DNA from: Anaerolineaceae bacterium | GTDB taxonomy: Bacteria > Chloroflexota > Anaerolineae > Aggregatilineales > Phototrophicaceae | Assembly: GCA_016124855.1 (NCBI GenBank) | Contig: WGMX01000016.1 | Coordinates: 1 to 64,000 of the forward strand | Direction: 5' to 3' | DNA: 64,000 bases | Shown: in pieces, positions 1 through 8,233 of the stretch | Position numbering within the stretch: the first letter of the stretch is position 1 | How the letters are laid out: each line of letters opens with the position of its first letter | The notes under the pieces: generated by a model | Databases searched by the model: none | The model's input: only the letters and a program-made list of their open reading frames with translations | Told to the model about the DNA's origin: nothing | Made by a program: the position numbers and the translations under genes

Positions 1-139
1 GTAACATCATCAAAAAATGGACGATGCCTGTCCCGAATTGGGCTTTGATTTTGAACCAACTCGCTATCCGTTTTGAGGGGCGTTTCCCAATTTAATTTTG
101 TATGGCAAAATCCGTTTACACAAAACTCTTGACAGACCC
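1..139 (+). mobile_element. Right end of an IS256-family insertion sequence (truncated by the window edge)
   Basis: Bases 3-95 encode the last 30 residues of a Mutator/IS256-type transposase (next entry). About 20 bp after its stop lies TTTACACAAAACTCTTGACA and then GACCC (115-139), which looks like the terminal inverted repeat of IS256-type elements. The left end and most of the transposase lie outside the window, so whether the element is intact is unknown. The boundary near 139 is inferred from the repeat; no target duplication can be checked. Confidence 0.65.
3..95 (+). CDS. IS256-family transposase, C-terminal fragment (5' end outside window)
   Basis: The frame from base 3 reads NIIKKWTMPVPNWALILNQL followed by AIRFEGRFPI and a TAA stop. 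The KKWT-P--NW---LNQ-AI-FEGR pattern is typical of the extreme C terminus of IS256/Mutator transposases, which catalyse copy-out-paste-in transposition with a DDE active site. The catalytic part is upstream of the window. Only 30 residues are visible, so the family call rests on this short signature and the repeat that follows it. Confidence 0.65.
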   Translation, partial: NIIKKWTMPVPNWALILNQLAIRFEGRFPI

Positions 140-490
140 GCGTCCCCGGTGAACAATTCCTCATTACATTGACCAAAAGAACCCCACTGCAAGCGGTGAC
201 ACAGATGACGAAAATTGCACACGGCAGCAGCCTCAAGTATGAGGCACCGCTGTCTTGTGACCTACTCATTAGCCCCTACAAATTCACGACAGCTTTATAT
301 CGAAGTTCATAGCCAAGAGGCAGCGATGGTGTTTATCTTTACAGCCGAATGTGCATAGAAGTTCAGCAGGCTTTATAATGAGCGCCGATTGAACACTTTT
401 GTACTGCTTTATATGAAGCAGTTTATTGAACAGTCGCTGTGTCGCTAGTGCGTGCGGCGTTATATCAAGTTTGCGGGGAAGGACGGGAAT
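140..490. other. Intergenic region between IS end and fabF
   Basis: No convincing gene here. A TATAAT at 374-379 without a good -35, and TTGAAC (389-394) followed by TATATG (410-415), are weak promoter candidates for fabF. The last bases carry a clear ribosome-binding site, GGGGAAGGACGGG, just before the ATG at 491. An acyl carrier protein gene, often found before fabF, is not present. Confidence 0.4.
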
Positions 491-1747
491 ATGAAGGGTA
501 CACGCGTAGTCGTGACTGGACTGGGCGTTATCAGTCCGTTGGGGAATACAGTAGAAGAAACATGGCAAAATGCCTTGGCGGGCAAAAGCGGCATCGAGTG
601 CTTAGACGGTATCAAGGACATTGATGATAATCCGCGTGTCGGTGGAACCGTCAAAAACTTTGATGCAGTAGCCCGTTTTGGTGCGCGTGAAGCCCGCCGC
701 TTAGATAAGGCCAGTCAGTTCGGTATGCAGGCCGCCGAGCAAGCGCTCATCGACAGCGGATTGCAGATCACCGAGGAGAATATGTATGACGTGGGCTGCG
801 TCATCGGGACATGCGTCGGCGGGATTGAATCGATGGTCGATGCCACGATCGACTTTGAACAAAGAGGGCAGCGCGGCGTAAGTCCATTGGCGATCCCGCG
901 CATTCTCGTCGATAGCCCTTCAGGTCGTGTCTCAATGGCGAACAATTTGCGCGGGCCGAACTTTGCCATTGTCTCGGCCTGTGCTACCGGTAACAACTGT
1001 ATCGGCGAGGCGGCTGATATGATCCGGTTGGGGCGGGCAAAAGCTATGCTCAGTGGATCAAGCGAAGCCACTTTGATTCCAATGGTCTTGGCGGGCTTTG
1101 ATAATATGAAAGCGCTGGCACATTACGAAGGTGGCGACCCGACCACCATTTCGCGCCCGTTTGATTTGAACCGCAGCGGGTTTGTCGGTGGTGAAGGTGC
1201 GGCGGTACTCATGCTCGAAGATTTGGATTATGCGCTGGCACGCGGCGCACGCATCTATGCCGAAATCGTTGGCTACGGGCATACCTCTGATGCCTATCAT
1301 ATCACCGCACCCCGTGAAGATGGTGTGTCAGCCTCAGAGGCTATGAAACGTGCGCTTAAGGATGCCGATCTCAAGCCGGAACAAATCGATTATGTCAACG
1401 CGCATGGCACAAGTACCCAGTTAAACGACAAGAGCGAAACGACCGCCATCAAACTGGCATTAGGCGAACACGCTTATAATATCCCGTTGAGTTCAACCAA
1501 ATCCATGACCGGACACATGTTGGGCGCAGCCGGCGCGATTGAAGCGTTGTTTTCAATTCTTGCCATTCGTGACAACATGATTCCGCCGACCATTAATCTG
1601 GATACGCCTGATCCTGACTGTGACTTGGATTACACGCCGAACGTGTCGCGCAAGCACACCGTAAACCACGCCATGAGCAATTCGTTTGGCTTCGGTGGAC
1701 ATAATACGGTGCTGGTAGTCAGCCGCTATGACGGGGCCAAGGCATAA
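491..1747 (+). CDS. fabF: Beta-ketoacyl-ACP synthase II (FabF)
   Basis: Condensing enzyme of type II fatty acid synthesis: it joins malonyl-ACP to a growing acyl-ACP with loss of CO2, in the cytoplasm. The 418-residue protein has the family's usual length. It starts VVVTGLGVISPLGN, carries the nucleophile cysteine in the VSACATGNNCIG segment, the first active-site His in VNAHGTSTQLND, the KSMTGHMLGAAG motif with Lys and second His, and the C-terminal NSFGFGGHN loop. The ATG at 491 is chosen because GGAAGGA lies directly upstream; an in-frame ATG at 452 lacks such a site. No acpP or fabG is adjacent. The next gene, a thioesterase, starts 3 bases after the stop, so the two are probably co-transcribed. 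Confidence 0.95.
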   Translation: MKGTRVVVTGLGVISPLGNTVEETWQNALAGKSGIECLDGIKDIDDNPRVGGTVKNFDAVARFGAREARRLDKASQFGMQAAEQALIDSGLQITEENMYDVGCVIGTCVGGIESMVDATIDFEQRGQRGVSPLAIPRILVDSPSGRVSMANNLRGPNFAIVSACATGNNCIGEAADMIRLGRAKAMLSGSSEATLIPMVLAGFDNMKALAHYEGGDPTTISRPFDLNRSGFVGGEGAAVLMLEDLDYALARGARIYAEIVGYGHTSDAYHITAPREDGVSASEAMKRALKDADLKPEQIDYVNAHGTSTQLNDKSETTAIKLALGEHAYNIPLSSTKSMTGHMLGAAGAIEALFSILAIRDNMIPPTINLDTPDPDCDLDYTPNVSRKHTVNHAMSNSFGFGGHNTVLVVSRYDGAKA

Positions 1748-1750
1748 CCC

Positions 1751-2191
1751 ATGGATAACGGATTGGAAGTGCTTCGTCCCTATATCGGGCAGGAATTGAG
1801 TCCCATTCCATCGCCTGTCGCACATTGGTTGAAAGGCATTTTACAGGAGATCAATGACAACGGACTCAAGATTGCCTACACCGTTCGCGAGGATATGACT
1901 AATCCCGCCAGAATTCTGCATGGTGGCATTATCGCCACCATGTTGGATGACATAATGGGGATTACGGTCATGGTTAAATACAATCCTGACCTCAGCACGT
2001 TCTACTCGACCGTCAATCTGCATGTCGATTATCTCGCCAGCACACGCGAAGGGGCCACGGTCATCGCTGCTTCCAACGTCATTAAGGCAGGCAACCGCGT
2101 CGCCAATGTCGAAGGCTGGCTCCACGATAGCAGTGGCAAACTGCTGGCACATGCCACCTGTAACATGCTCAAGGTTGAAATGCGAACGTGA
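1751..2191 (+). CDS. PaaI-type hotdog-fold thioesterase
   Basis: A 146-residue protein with a 4HBT/hotdog domain. The signature ILHGGIIATMLDDIMG contains the HGG loop and the Asp of PaaI-like acyl-CoA thioesterases, followed by strands ending in a typical HATCNMLK segment. It probably hydrolyses acyl-CoA or aryl-CoA thioesters in the cytoplasm; the substrate cannot be read from sequence. Position right behind fabF suggests a housekeeping role in acyl chain release, an inference only. The stop codon overlaps the GTG start of the following HIT gene by 3 bases. Confidence 0.85.
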   Translation: MDNGLEVLRPYIGQELSPIPSPVAHWLKGILQEINDNGLKIAYTVREDMTNPARILHGGIIATMLDDIMGITVMVKYNPDLSTFYSTVNLHVDYLASTREGATVIAASNVIKAGNRVANVEGWLHDSSGKLLAHATCNMLKVEMRT

Positions 2192-2562
2192 GTTTGCCGC
2201 GCTTGCTCTTTCGGATAGCCCGTTCGCGGGCTGCCGGTTTGTTCATTGGATGGATGTTCGCGCACATGAGTTTTGCTATTCCGGTACACCGCCTGCGAGA
2301 AACCAGCACGTTAATGGCCTTTGAACATCCCAAGCCAGTTTATCCCGTGCATATCCTGATCGTACCCAAGAAAGCCATTGCCTCAATGATGCATATCACA
2401 GCAGCCGACTCGCTGTTTATGACCGATGTCTTCCAAACCGTACAAAGTTTGGTCACTGAATATCATCTTGAGTCTCGCGGTTATCGTCTGATCTGCAACG
2501 GTGGCGAATATCAAGACGTACCCCAGCTTCATTTTCATCTCATCTCAGAATCCCATGCGTAA
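2188..2562 (+). CDS. HIT-family nucleotide hydrolase/transferase
   Basis: 124 residues, starting at a GTG that overlaps the upstream stop (GTGA). The C-terminal half carries the HIT signature: the HPKPVYPVHILIVPKK strand-turn and QLHFHLIS, the histidine triad with its first position replaced by Gln (Q-L-H-F-H-L). HIT proteins hydrolyse AMP-linked or other nucleoside phosphoramidates and dinucleotides. The first 35 or so residues are Arg-rich and hydrophobic (SRAAGLFIGWMFAHMSFAIP), resembling a HIT N terminus with the usual FxxIxxG element altered. An 8-base overlap joins it to the next gene. Confidence 0.8.
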   Translation: MSLPRLLFRIARSRAAGLFIGWMFAHMSFAIPVHRLRETSTLMAFEHPKPVYPVHILIVPKKAIASMMHITAADSLFMTDVFQTVQSLVTEYHLESRGYRLICNGGEYQDVPQLHFHLISESHA

Positions 2563-3040
2563 ATTCATTAGAACCTATAAACGCCAACTGATTGGCTTCA
2601 TCGTTGCCATTGTTCTTGTCGTGGGTGTTGTAGGTGCGTTGTGGGCAACCAATGTATTTGGCTGGCGGCAGTGGCGTATTCAGGAAGTCCAAAATTTCAT
2701 TGGTGCAACCTTACCTGTGGATGCAGTCGAAATTCAATTCACAACGCGCAGCCAATCGACACGGATTATTTGGCTGCGGTTTAATTTACCCGCTGATACC
2801 GATTTAACAGCTTTTCTGACGCAGATGGGCATTACTGACCCGCTAAAAACTGGCTTCACCCCATTTCCAGCCTTAAATCCACAGGAAGTAGCCATTGCAT
2901 GGTGGCAGCCGTTCGGCAGTACCAACAGCAGCGGCGTATACTGGAACACGGGTAGCAAAACGATTGAGATGCTGGTCGATAATACCCATGCCGCCAAGCA
3001 GGTCGTCTATTTAAGAGCCTATTCGTTTAGTCAAAAGTAA
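2555..3040 (+). CDS. Membrane-anchored protein of unknown function
   Basis: 161 residues from the ATG at 2555, overlapping the HIT gene's end by 8 bases. After a short basic N terminus (MRKFIRTYKRQ) comes one strongly hydrophobic helix (about residues 12-33, rich in Ile and Val), then an extracytoplasmic domain of mixed alpha/beta character with Trp-rich segments (VAIAWWQPFG, GVYWNTG). No Cys lipobox and no family I recognise. Co-transcription with the HIT and thioesterase genes is likely from the overlaps. Function unknown. Confidence 0.75.
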   Translation: MRKFIRTYKRQLIGFIVAIVLVVGVVGALWATNVFGWRQWRIQEVQNFIGATLPVDAVEIQFTTRSQSTRIIWLRFNLPADTDLTAFLTQMGITDPLKTGFTPFPALNPQEVAIAWWQPFGSTNSSGVYWNTGSKTIEMLVDNTHAAKQVVYLRAYSFSQK

Positions 3041-3063
3041 ATCCGTGTCGAAGGGAAAATTAG

Positions 3064-3936
3064 ATGTCTAATCCGCCTCAGATGTCCCCCAAAGATCAAG
3101 CTGTTTTTGCTGCCACCAGAACGCGGACTGAACCCTATACCCTTAGTCTGGACTCGATGCCGTATGACAATGTTCCGCAGGGACAAGTTACCAAATAACA
3201 TTGGAAGAGTGATCATGTTTACCCCGGAACGGAACGTGATTATTGGTTGTATATTCCCAAACAGTATGATGGAACTCAAGCCGCCTGCCTGATGGTCTTT
3301 CAAGATGCGGAGTTTTATCTTAACCCCGAATTTAATGTGCCTGTTGTTTTTGACAACCTCATCTCCCGACACGAGATGCCAGTAACCATCGGCCTATTTG
3401 TCAGTCCGGGTGATAAAGGGCCGGGGACTCCGGCTTATGGAGGCAGCGACAACCGCAGCTTCGAATATGACTCGCTAGGTGATCAATACGTGTGTTTTCT
3501 AATCGAGGAATTAATACCTGAGGTTGAAAAAAACTATAAGCTGGTTAGCAATCCTGCTGGACGGGCCATCTGCGGCATGAGTTCCGGCGGTATTTGTGCT
3601 TTTACCGCCGCATGGGAACGCCCTGATGTTTTTGGTCTGGTGGTCAGTCACTGTGGCAGTTTTACCAACATTCGCGGTGGACATAATTACCCTTCGCTTA
3701 TTCGAAAGACAGCTTCCAAACCCATTCGGGTGTTTTTACAAGGCGGCTCAAATGACTTAGACATCATCTATGGCAATTGGCCGCTGGCGAATCGTGATAT
3801 GGCGGCAGCCTTAGCCTACAAAGACTACGATTACCAATTTGTTTTTGGCGAAGGTGGGCACACACTCAAACACGGCGCAGCCATTTTCCCTGATACGATG
3901 CGTTGGTTATGGCGCGATTACCCTAAAGGGGAGTGA
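3064..3936 (+). pseudogene. Enterochelin-esterase-like alpha/beta hydrolase, interrupted by one in-frame TAA
   Basis: The frame opened by the ATG at 3064 (MSNPPQMSPKDQAVFAATRT) runs to a TAA at 3196-3198, then continues in the same frame without a shift to the stop at 3934-3936. Both sides match the esterase D/enterochelin-esterase family: before the stop DNVPQGQVTK, after it HWKSDHVYPGTERDYWLYIP, then MVFQDAEFY, the nucleophile elbow ICGMSSGGICAF and a late His in GEGGHTLKHG. A single C-to-T change (CAA to TAA) would explain it. Start codons after the stop (a TTG at 3247) would delete core strands. It may be a recent pseudogene, a sequencing error or a polymorphism; all catalytic residues downstream are intact. 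Confidence 0.75.
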
Positions 3937-4040
3937 CCGTAAAAAGGCCGTTTAATCACATTTTTCATAATTGTATTGAGAAAATTACAAACTTTTCACG
4001 AAATTTACGTTTATTTCACGGCAATATTAAGTTTCCGTCA

Positions 4041-4091
4041 TATAATGAGGCTAAGTTGTATCATCAGACTATAAAGTCGAGAAGGTATCAT
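4041..4091 (+). promoter_or_regulatory. Probable promoter -10 box and ribosome-binding site of the small secreted peptide gene
   Basis: A perfect TATAAT at 4041-4046 precedes the ATG at 4092 by 45 bases; no good -35 hexamer is seen 16-18 bases upstream. Two TTTCACG copies at 3994-4000 and 4014-4020 lie upstream and could bind a regulator. GAGAAGG just before the ATG is a good ribosome-binding site. Confidence 0.45.
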
Positions 4092-4295
4092 ATGCACTCA
4101 TTAAAGAAACGTCTCATTGTTTGTGTAGCTTTGGTACTCATGTTTGTGGCGACCGTTTTACCGGTTGGCGCTCAGGATACCAGCGGATCGTCTGAGCCGA
4201 CTCCTAATACAAGTGTTGTAACACTTCAGGTCAGCAAAACTGGCGCTATTGTGGTGTCGTTGTCGCTGCCCGTTCGTTGTGGTAACGATTGTTAG
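4092..4295 (+). CDS. Small secreted peptide (67 aa) with signal peptide
   Basis: The 67-residue product has a textbook Sec signal peptide: MHSLKKR, a hydrophobic core (LIVCVALVLMFVATVLP) and a cleavage site after VGA, before QDTSGSS. The mature part is only about 40 residues, Ser/Thr-rich, ending in a two-Cys tail (PVRCGNDC). It has its own promoter-like box, a good ribosome-binding site and a terminator hairpin 33 bases after the stop, which together support a real monocistronic gene. I recognise no family. Confidence 0.65.
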   Translation: MHSLKKRLIVCVALVLMFVATVLPVGAQDTSGSSEPTPNTSVVTLQVSKTGAIVVSLSLPVRCGNDC

Positions 4296-4328
4296 GCAAT
4301 CAGTAATTTCAGGGTGTGTAAACAGCGG

Positions 4329-4360
4329 GAGCGTATTTTCTAAATACGCTCTATTAATCT
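4329..4360 (+). terminator. Hairpin terminator after the small secreted peptide gene
   Basis: GAGCGTATTT (4329-4338) and AAATACGCTC (4342-4351) form a perfect 10 bp stem with a 3-base TCT loop, followed by TATTAATCT. The T tract is weak. Bases 4360-4525 up to the kinase gene show no further feature. Confidence 0.55.
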
Positions 4361-4525
4361 AAACCTGTTTCAATTTCTTCCACTTGTATTGCTGGTTTGC
4401 CTCGCCACTCCACAACTTTTTCGTATCCATCACTTTTGATGAAACAATATGTTATATTTTGTGCTGTCTAACAGTAGTTTTTGTCGTCTCTATTTAGAGT
4501 TACCGATATAGGTTAGATATAGTTC

Positions 4526-6343
4526 ATGACCAGTTCGCAGCATGACCGCGAAATCGCCCTTCAACAAGCAAATACCCCTGAAGCCAAATTAGCTGCGCTC
4601 AACAGCCTATCAGAAGTGCTGTGCGAAGTGGATCCTGATCGGGCTTTGCAGTTGGCTTCCGAAGCCTATGATCTGGCACGGCTCTTAGGCGATTCAGAAA
4701 AAGGCGTTGTTGCGATTTTGAATTCTGCTTGGGCACAGTATAACAAGGCAGATTACAGCGGCTCGATGATGAGCGTACAAGATGGACTGCGAGAAGCACG
4801 CAGCTTGCACCTCGAAAAACAAGAGTTTGATGCCCTCACCATCCTCGGCAACAATTACAATGTTATTGGCAATTGGGCGGATGCACTTGGCTGTTTCACA
4901 CAAGCCTTGGCGATAAGCAAGAGACTGGATAACCCGCGACGAGTCGCCACCACACTCAGCAATATCGGCCAGCAGTATGCCGCATCCGGCAAATTTGAAG
5001 AAGCGCTTGATCATTATCTTCAGTGCTTAGACATCTTGCGCAAATCCAGCATTAGTCTGGTGACATTAACCCACGTCCTGCTGAATGTGAATGAAACTTA
5101 TAATAAGCTCGGTGAACATCAAACGGCATTAGCCTACTCCGAAGAAGGACTGCAAACCGCACAAAAGGGTAATTATGGCGCGGGGCAAGCACTGGCTTTG
5201 CTCTATACTGGCAATACCTATCGTTATCTGGGTGACAAAACGACTTCACTATCTTTCTACAACCGCGCACTGGAACAAATTGAGCGGAGTAATACACCCC
5301 TATACGAAGGCTATATCTACCGAAGCATAGCGCTGCTGCTTGCCGAAATGGGGCATACGGCACAGGCTTTAGCCTACTTACATAAAGCCCTGACCATTTT
5401 TCAAATGCTTGATGCCAAACCGGAAGTGTTTGAAGTTCATCATCAGCTAGCACAAGCCTATTCCTTTATGGGCGATTTCGCGTTTGCCTATGAACAGTTT
5501 CAGGCCTTTCACGAAGTCAAAGAACAAGTCTTTAACGAACAGGCTGATAACCGTCAAAAAGCGATGCAGGCGTTATATGAAGTCGAACAAGCCCGCTTAG
5601 AGGCCGAAGCCCAATACAACCGGAACTTAACCTTACAGGGTGAAATCGAGCAAAGTGAACAGGTTATTCGCGAATTGGACGCTTATGCTGACAATGTCGC
5701 ACACGATTTACGTAATCCAATCGGTGTGATTGTTGGTTTTGGTAGTTTGTTAGATATGAATTTGGGCGACACGCTAGACGAGGAATCAAAAACATATCTG
5801 ACAAACGTCTTGACCGCTGCCGATAAAATGAATGAGATTGTCGAGTCCTTGTTGACTTTGGCGCGCGCTCGTAAAGAAGAAATTCTGCCAAAAGTGGTTG
5901 ATATGGACAGCGTGTTAGACGAAGCACTGAAAAGGACACAAACGCTCATTGTGCAGCAGAAGGTCACAATCGAACGTGCCGAGTCACTGCCCGTTGCCAT
6001 GGGTAATGACGCATGGCTGGAAGACGCGTTTGTTAATTACATCACCAACGGCATTAAATATGGCGGAGACAACCCGCATCTGGTTATTGGTGCGACCGGC
6101 GAACCCAATGGCTTTGTTCGCTATTGGGTGAGCGATAACGGCCCCGGCCTAGACGAACAGGCTATGAAAATGCTGTTCAAACGATTCGAACGGCTGGGGC
6201 AGCAAAAAATCGAAGGGCATGGATTAGGATTGACCATCGTTAAGACCATTGTCGAAAAGTTAGGTGGTCGGGTGCAAGTCGAAAGCAGTGGTATCGCGGG
6301 CCAAGGATGCACCTTCAGCTTCACCTTAAAAGTTCCCGCTTAA
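4526..6343 (+). CDS. Cytoplasmic TPR-domain sensor histidine kinase
   Basis: 605 residues without signal peptide or membrane segments. The first two thirds are tetratricopeptide repeats (for example ILGNNYNVIGNWADALGCF, LYTGNTYRYLGDKTTSLSFY), then a short coiled coil (about 345-385) and a full kinase core: H box DNVAHDLRNPIG with phospho-acceptor His393, N box NYITNGIKYGG, G1 box VSDNGPGLD, F box LFKRFERLG and G2 box GHGLGLTIVKTIV. TPR kinases of this kind sense intracellular protein or peptide partners. No response regulator is nearby, so the phosphorylation target is unknown. It is monocistronic; the convergent AraC gene ends 20 bases after its stop. Confidence 0.92.
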   Translation: MTSSQHDREIALQQANTPEAKLAALNSLSEVLCEVDPDRALQLASEAYDLARLLGDSEKGVVAILNSAWAQYNKADYSGSMMSVQDGLREARSLHLEKQEFDALTILGNNYNVIGNWADALGCFTQALAISKRLDNPRRVATTLSNIGQQYAASGKFEEALDHYLQCLDILRKSSISLVTLTHVLLNVNETYNKLGEHQTALAYSEEGLQTAQKGNYGAGQALALLYTGNTYRYLGDKTTSLSFYNRALEQIERSNTPLYEGYIYRSIALLLAEMGHTAQALAYLHKALTIFQMLDAKPEVFEVHHQLAQAYSFMGDFAFAYEQFQAFHEVKEQVFNEQADNRQKAMQALYEVEQARLEAEAQYNRNLTLQGEIEQSEQVIRELDAYADNVAHDLRNPIGVIVGFGSLLDMNLGDTLDEESKTYLTNVLTAADKMNEIVESLLTLARARKEEILPKVVDMDSVLDEALKRTQTLIVQQKVTIERAESLPVAMGNDAWLEDAFVNYITNGIKYGGDNPHLVIGATGEPNGFVRYWVSDNGPGLDEQAMKMLFKRFERLGQQKIEGHGLGLTIVKTIVEKLGGRVQVESSGIAGQGCTFSFTLKVPA

Positions 6344-6362
6344 ACCCCTCAAAAGAACCTCT

Positions 6363-7226
6363 CTAAGGGACGACCAGTTTGCGGCGGCTGCGACGATAGT
6401 GCTGTGGCGACTGGTGAAAACGTTTTTGAAATAGATGATAAAAATGGCTGAGGTTTTCAAAGCCCGCTTCAAAAGCCACGTCCGCAATTGTCGTATCCGT
6501 ATGTGCCAGATGATTGGCGGCATAATCCAAGCGCAGGCCGTTGACAAAAGCCGTTGGGGTCATCTGTAAATAACGGCGGCAGGTACGCGCGAGGTGTTCG
6601 GCGCTGCAACCAGCTAACGTTTGCATCCGTTCGACACCGGCAGCGAAATGTTCGGGTTGGCGCATGGTCTGGCACAGCATATCCAGCCATGCTAAACCGG
6701 TTAGCGTCGGTTCAGGTGTGCTGGTCGCGAAATAACGAGTGAATAGACTCGCCAGTAACAGCCGTAGTTCTAAGCGTGCTTGGGCTGGTGCCGAAAGCTG
6801 CATCGTATTCCAATGGATGAATTGCTCCCACAGCAGAAGGCGGCTGTTTTCATCCAAGTATGCGGCTTTGGGTAAAGGCGATTCGAGTAAAAGCTGCGAG
6901 TCAAAATCATCTCCCATGTAACGCAGTAACCCGTCGATCAAATAGGTTGGAACCGCCAAATTGATGAGTTGGCAATCATGCTGTCCCGCTTGTCGATAGC
7001 AGTGGGCATCTGGCGGACGGATGAACACCAATGCTCCGGCATCAAGGTGTTGTATATCGCCGTTGACAAGATGCTCGACCTTGCCGCTGCGAATAAAGAA
7101 CAGTTCATAAAAGTTGTGGGTGTGCAGTCGGGTGGTGATGGCGCTGAAGGTCGAAAGGAATGCATAATGTGCCTCCAGCGCTGGATCAATGATGTTTTCT
7201 GCCCGCAATTGAATAGGTGTCTTCAT
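6363..7226 (-). CDS. AraC-family transcriptional regulator with cupin sensor domain
   Basis: 287 residues. The N-terminal half is an AraC-type cupin (THNFYELFFIRSGKVEHLV, then GDIQHLDAGALVFIRPPDAH), which usually binds a small effector. The C-terminal 100 residues hold two helix-turn-helix motifs, ending in the family signature TTIADVAFEAGFENLSHFYH followed by LFQKRFHQSPQHYR. It is transcribed divergently from the PhyH-family dioxygenase at 7349 with a 122 bp spacer, so it probably controls that gene. The effector is unknown; AraC proteins with this layout often respond to sugars or aromatic compounds. Confidence 0.9.
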   Translation of the reverse strand: MKTPIQLRAENIIDPALEAHYAFLSTFSAITTRLHTHNFYELFFIRSGKVEHLVNGDIQHLDAGALVFIRPPDAHCYRQAGQHDCQLINLAVPTYLIDGLLRYMGDDFDSQLLLESPLPKAAYLDENSRLLLWEQFIHWNTMQLSAPAQARLELRLLLASLFTRYFATSTPEPTLTGLAWLDMLCQTMRQPEHFAAGVERMQTLAGCSAEHLARTCRRYLQMTPTAFVNGLRLDYAANHLAHTDTTIADVAFEAGFENLSHFYHLFQKRFHQSPQHYRRSRRKLVVP

Positions 7227-7348
7227 CGCCTAAGCATAACCCACCAGATCAATACAGTACAAAAACGCATCATCCGTGAGCAAGACAACAGCAGCAGCTT
7301 GGCAATACACTGGTTTGCATCACCCAATCACAAGGAGATTGAACCCAT

Positions 7349-8107
7349 ATGAGCCAAACCTCATTCCGCCTGAGCGAACAAGATGCCGCTTTTTACCACG
7401 ATCAAGGTTATTACTTATTCAAAAAACCCGTTTTCTCACCAAAAAAATTTGCCCGCCTGAATAATATTTTTGAAGAACTTTTGCATTCAGCACAGGGTAT
7501 CCGTAGCGACGAGCTCGATACACCCCACTTTCGTGAACCGCGCTTATTCGAGTTTTTGATGGCGGACGAAGTACTCGATTTGGTCGAACCGCTGATTGGT
7601 CCAAATATTGGACTATGGTCAAGCCACTTTATTAGTAAAGAACCGTTAATCGGGCGGGCGACACCTTGGCACGAAGACTCATCTTATTGGAAAGGGCGCT
7701 TTGACCGGCTGGATGAAATCGTTACGATTTGGCTGGCGATTGACGATGCCGATGAAGCCAATGGTTGTATGCGGGTTATCCCCGGCACACACCACGACGG
7801 CTTTTCGGAATATGAAAATGTGGATAAGGCTCAAAATACCTTTGGCAGCCAGATCAAACCGGACCAGATCGATGATAGTAAAGCGGTCTATTTTGAACTG
7901 AAGTCGGGTGAATGTTCGCTGCATGACGGGCGCATTATTCACGGCGCGAAGGCCAATACCAGCCCTCGCCGCCGCTGTGGATATACCATGCGCTACTTCT
8001 CACAAAGCATGAAACTTCAACCGGAGCGCAATCAAGGTCATAAAATCTGGAGCTGTCGCGGCGAGAACATTGCCAACAATCCGGTCGAACCGCCGCCATC
8101 GTGGTAA
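7349..8107 (+). CDS. Phytanoyl-CoA dioxygenase (PhyH) family protein
   Basis: A 252-residue non-haem iron and 2-oxoglutarate dependent oxygenase. The metal-binding facial triad is visible as HEDSSYW (His-x-Asp after ATPW) and a distal His in LHDGRIIHGAKANTSPRRR, whose Arg would bind 2-oxoglutarate; GCMRVIPGTHHDG is the usual loop between them. It hydroxylates an unknown small substrate. AAGGAG lies about 12 bases before the ATG. Divergent pairing with an AraC regulator suggests an inducible catabolic function, an inference. Confidence 0.88.
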   Translation: MSQTSFRLSEQDAAFYHDQGYYLFKKPVFSPKKFARLNNIFEELLHSAQGIRSDELDTPHFREPRLFEFLMADEVLDLVEPLIGPNIGLWSSHFISKEPLIGRATPWHEDSSYWKGRFDRLDEIVTIWLAIDDADEANGCMRVIPGTHHDGFSEYENVDKAQNTFGSQIKPDQIDDSKAVYFELKSGECSLHDGRIIHGAKANTSPRRRCGYTMRYFSQSMKLQPERNQGHKIWSCRGENIANNPVEPPPSW

Positions 8108-8165
8108 GGTAAGCTGCGGGAATATGTTTTTACGCTGAACAAACTGTTTATAAAATGATCTTTAA

Positions 8166-8208
8166 AGCCCCTCCCTGATACTTCGGGGAGGGGTTGGGGT
8201 GAGGTATG
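8166..8208. repeat. GC-rich palindromic interspersed repeat (copy between convergent genes)
   Basis: CCCCTCCC (8168-8175) pairs with GGGAGGGG (8186-8193), followed by the conserved tail TTGGGGTGAGGT. The same stem-plus-tail organisation recurs in the window (12.0, 14.3, 15.9, 30.1 and 32.4 kb among others). Here it sits between the ends of two convergent genes and could also stop transcription both ways. Confidence 0.75.
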
Positions 8209-8233
8209 ACTGCCCTTTTCCTGATTCCTAGCT

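Noticed and set aside
3247..3936. Treating the esterase as an intact 229-residue gene from the TTG at 3247
   Set aside because: It would remove conserved N-terminal strands that are clearly encoded upstream of the stop codon in the same frame.
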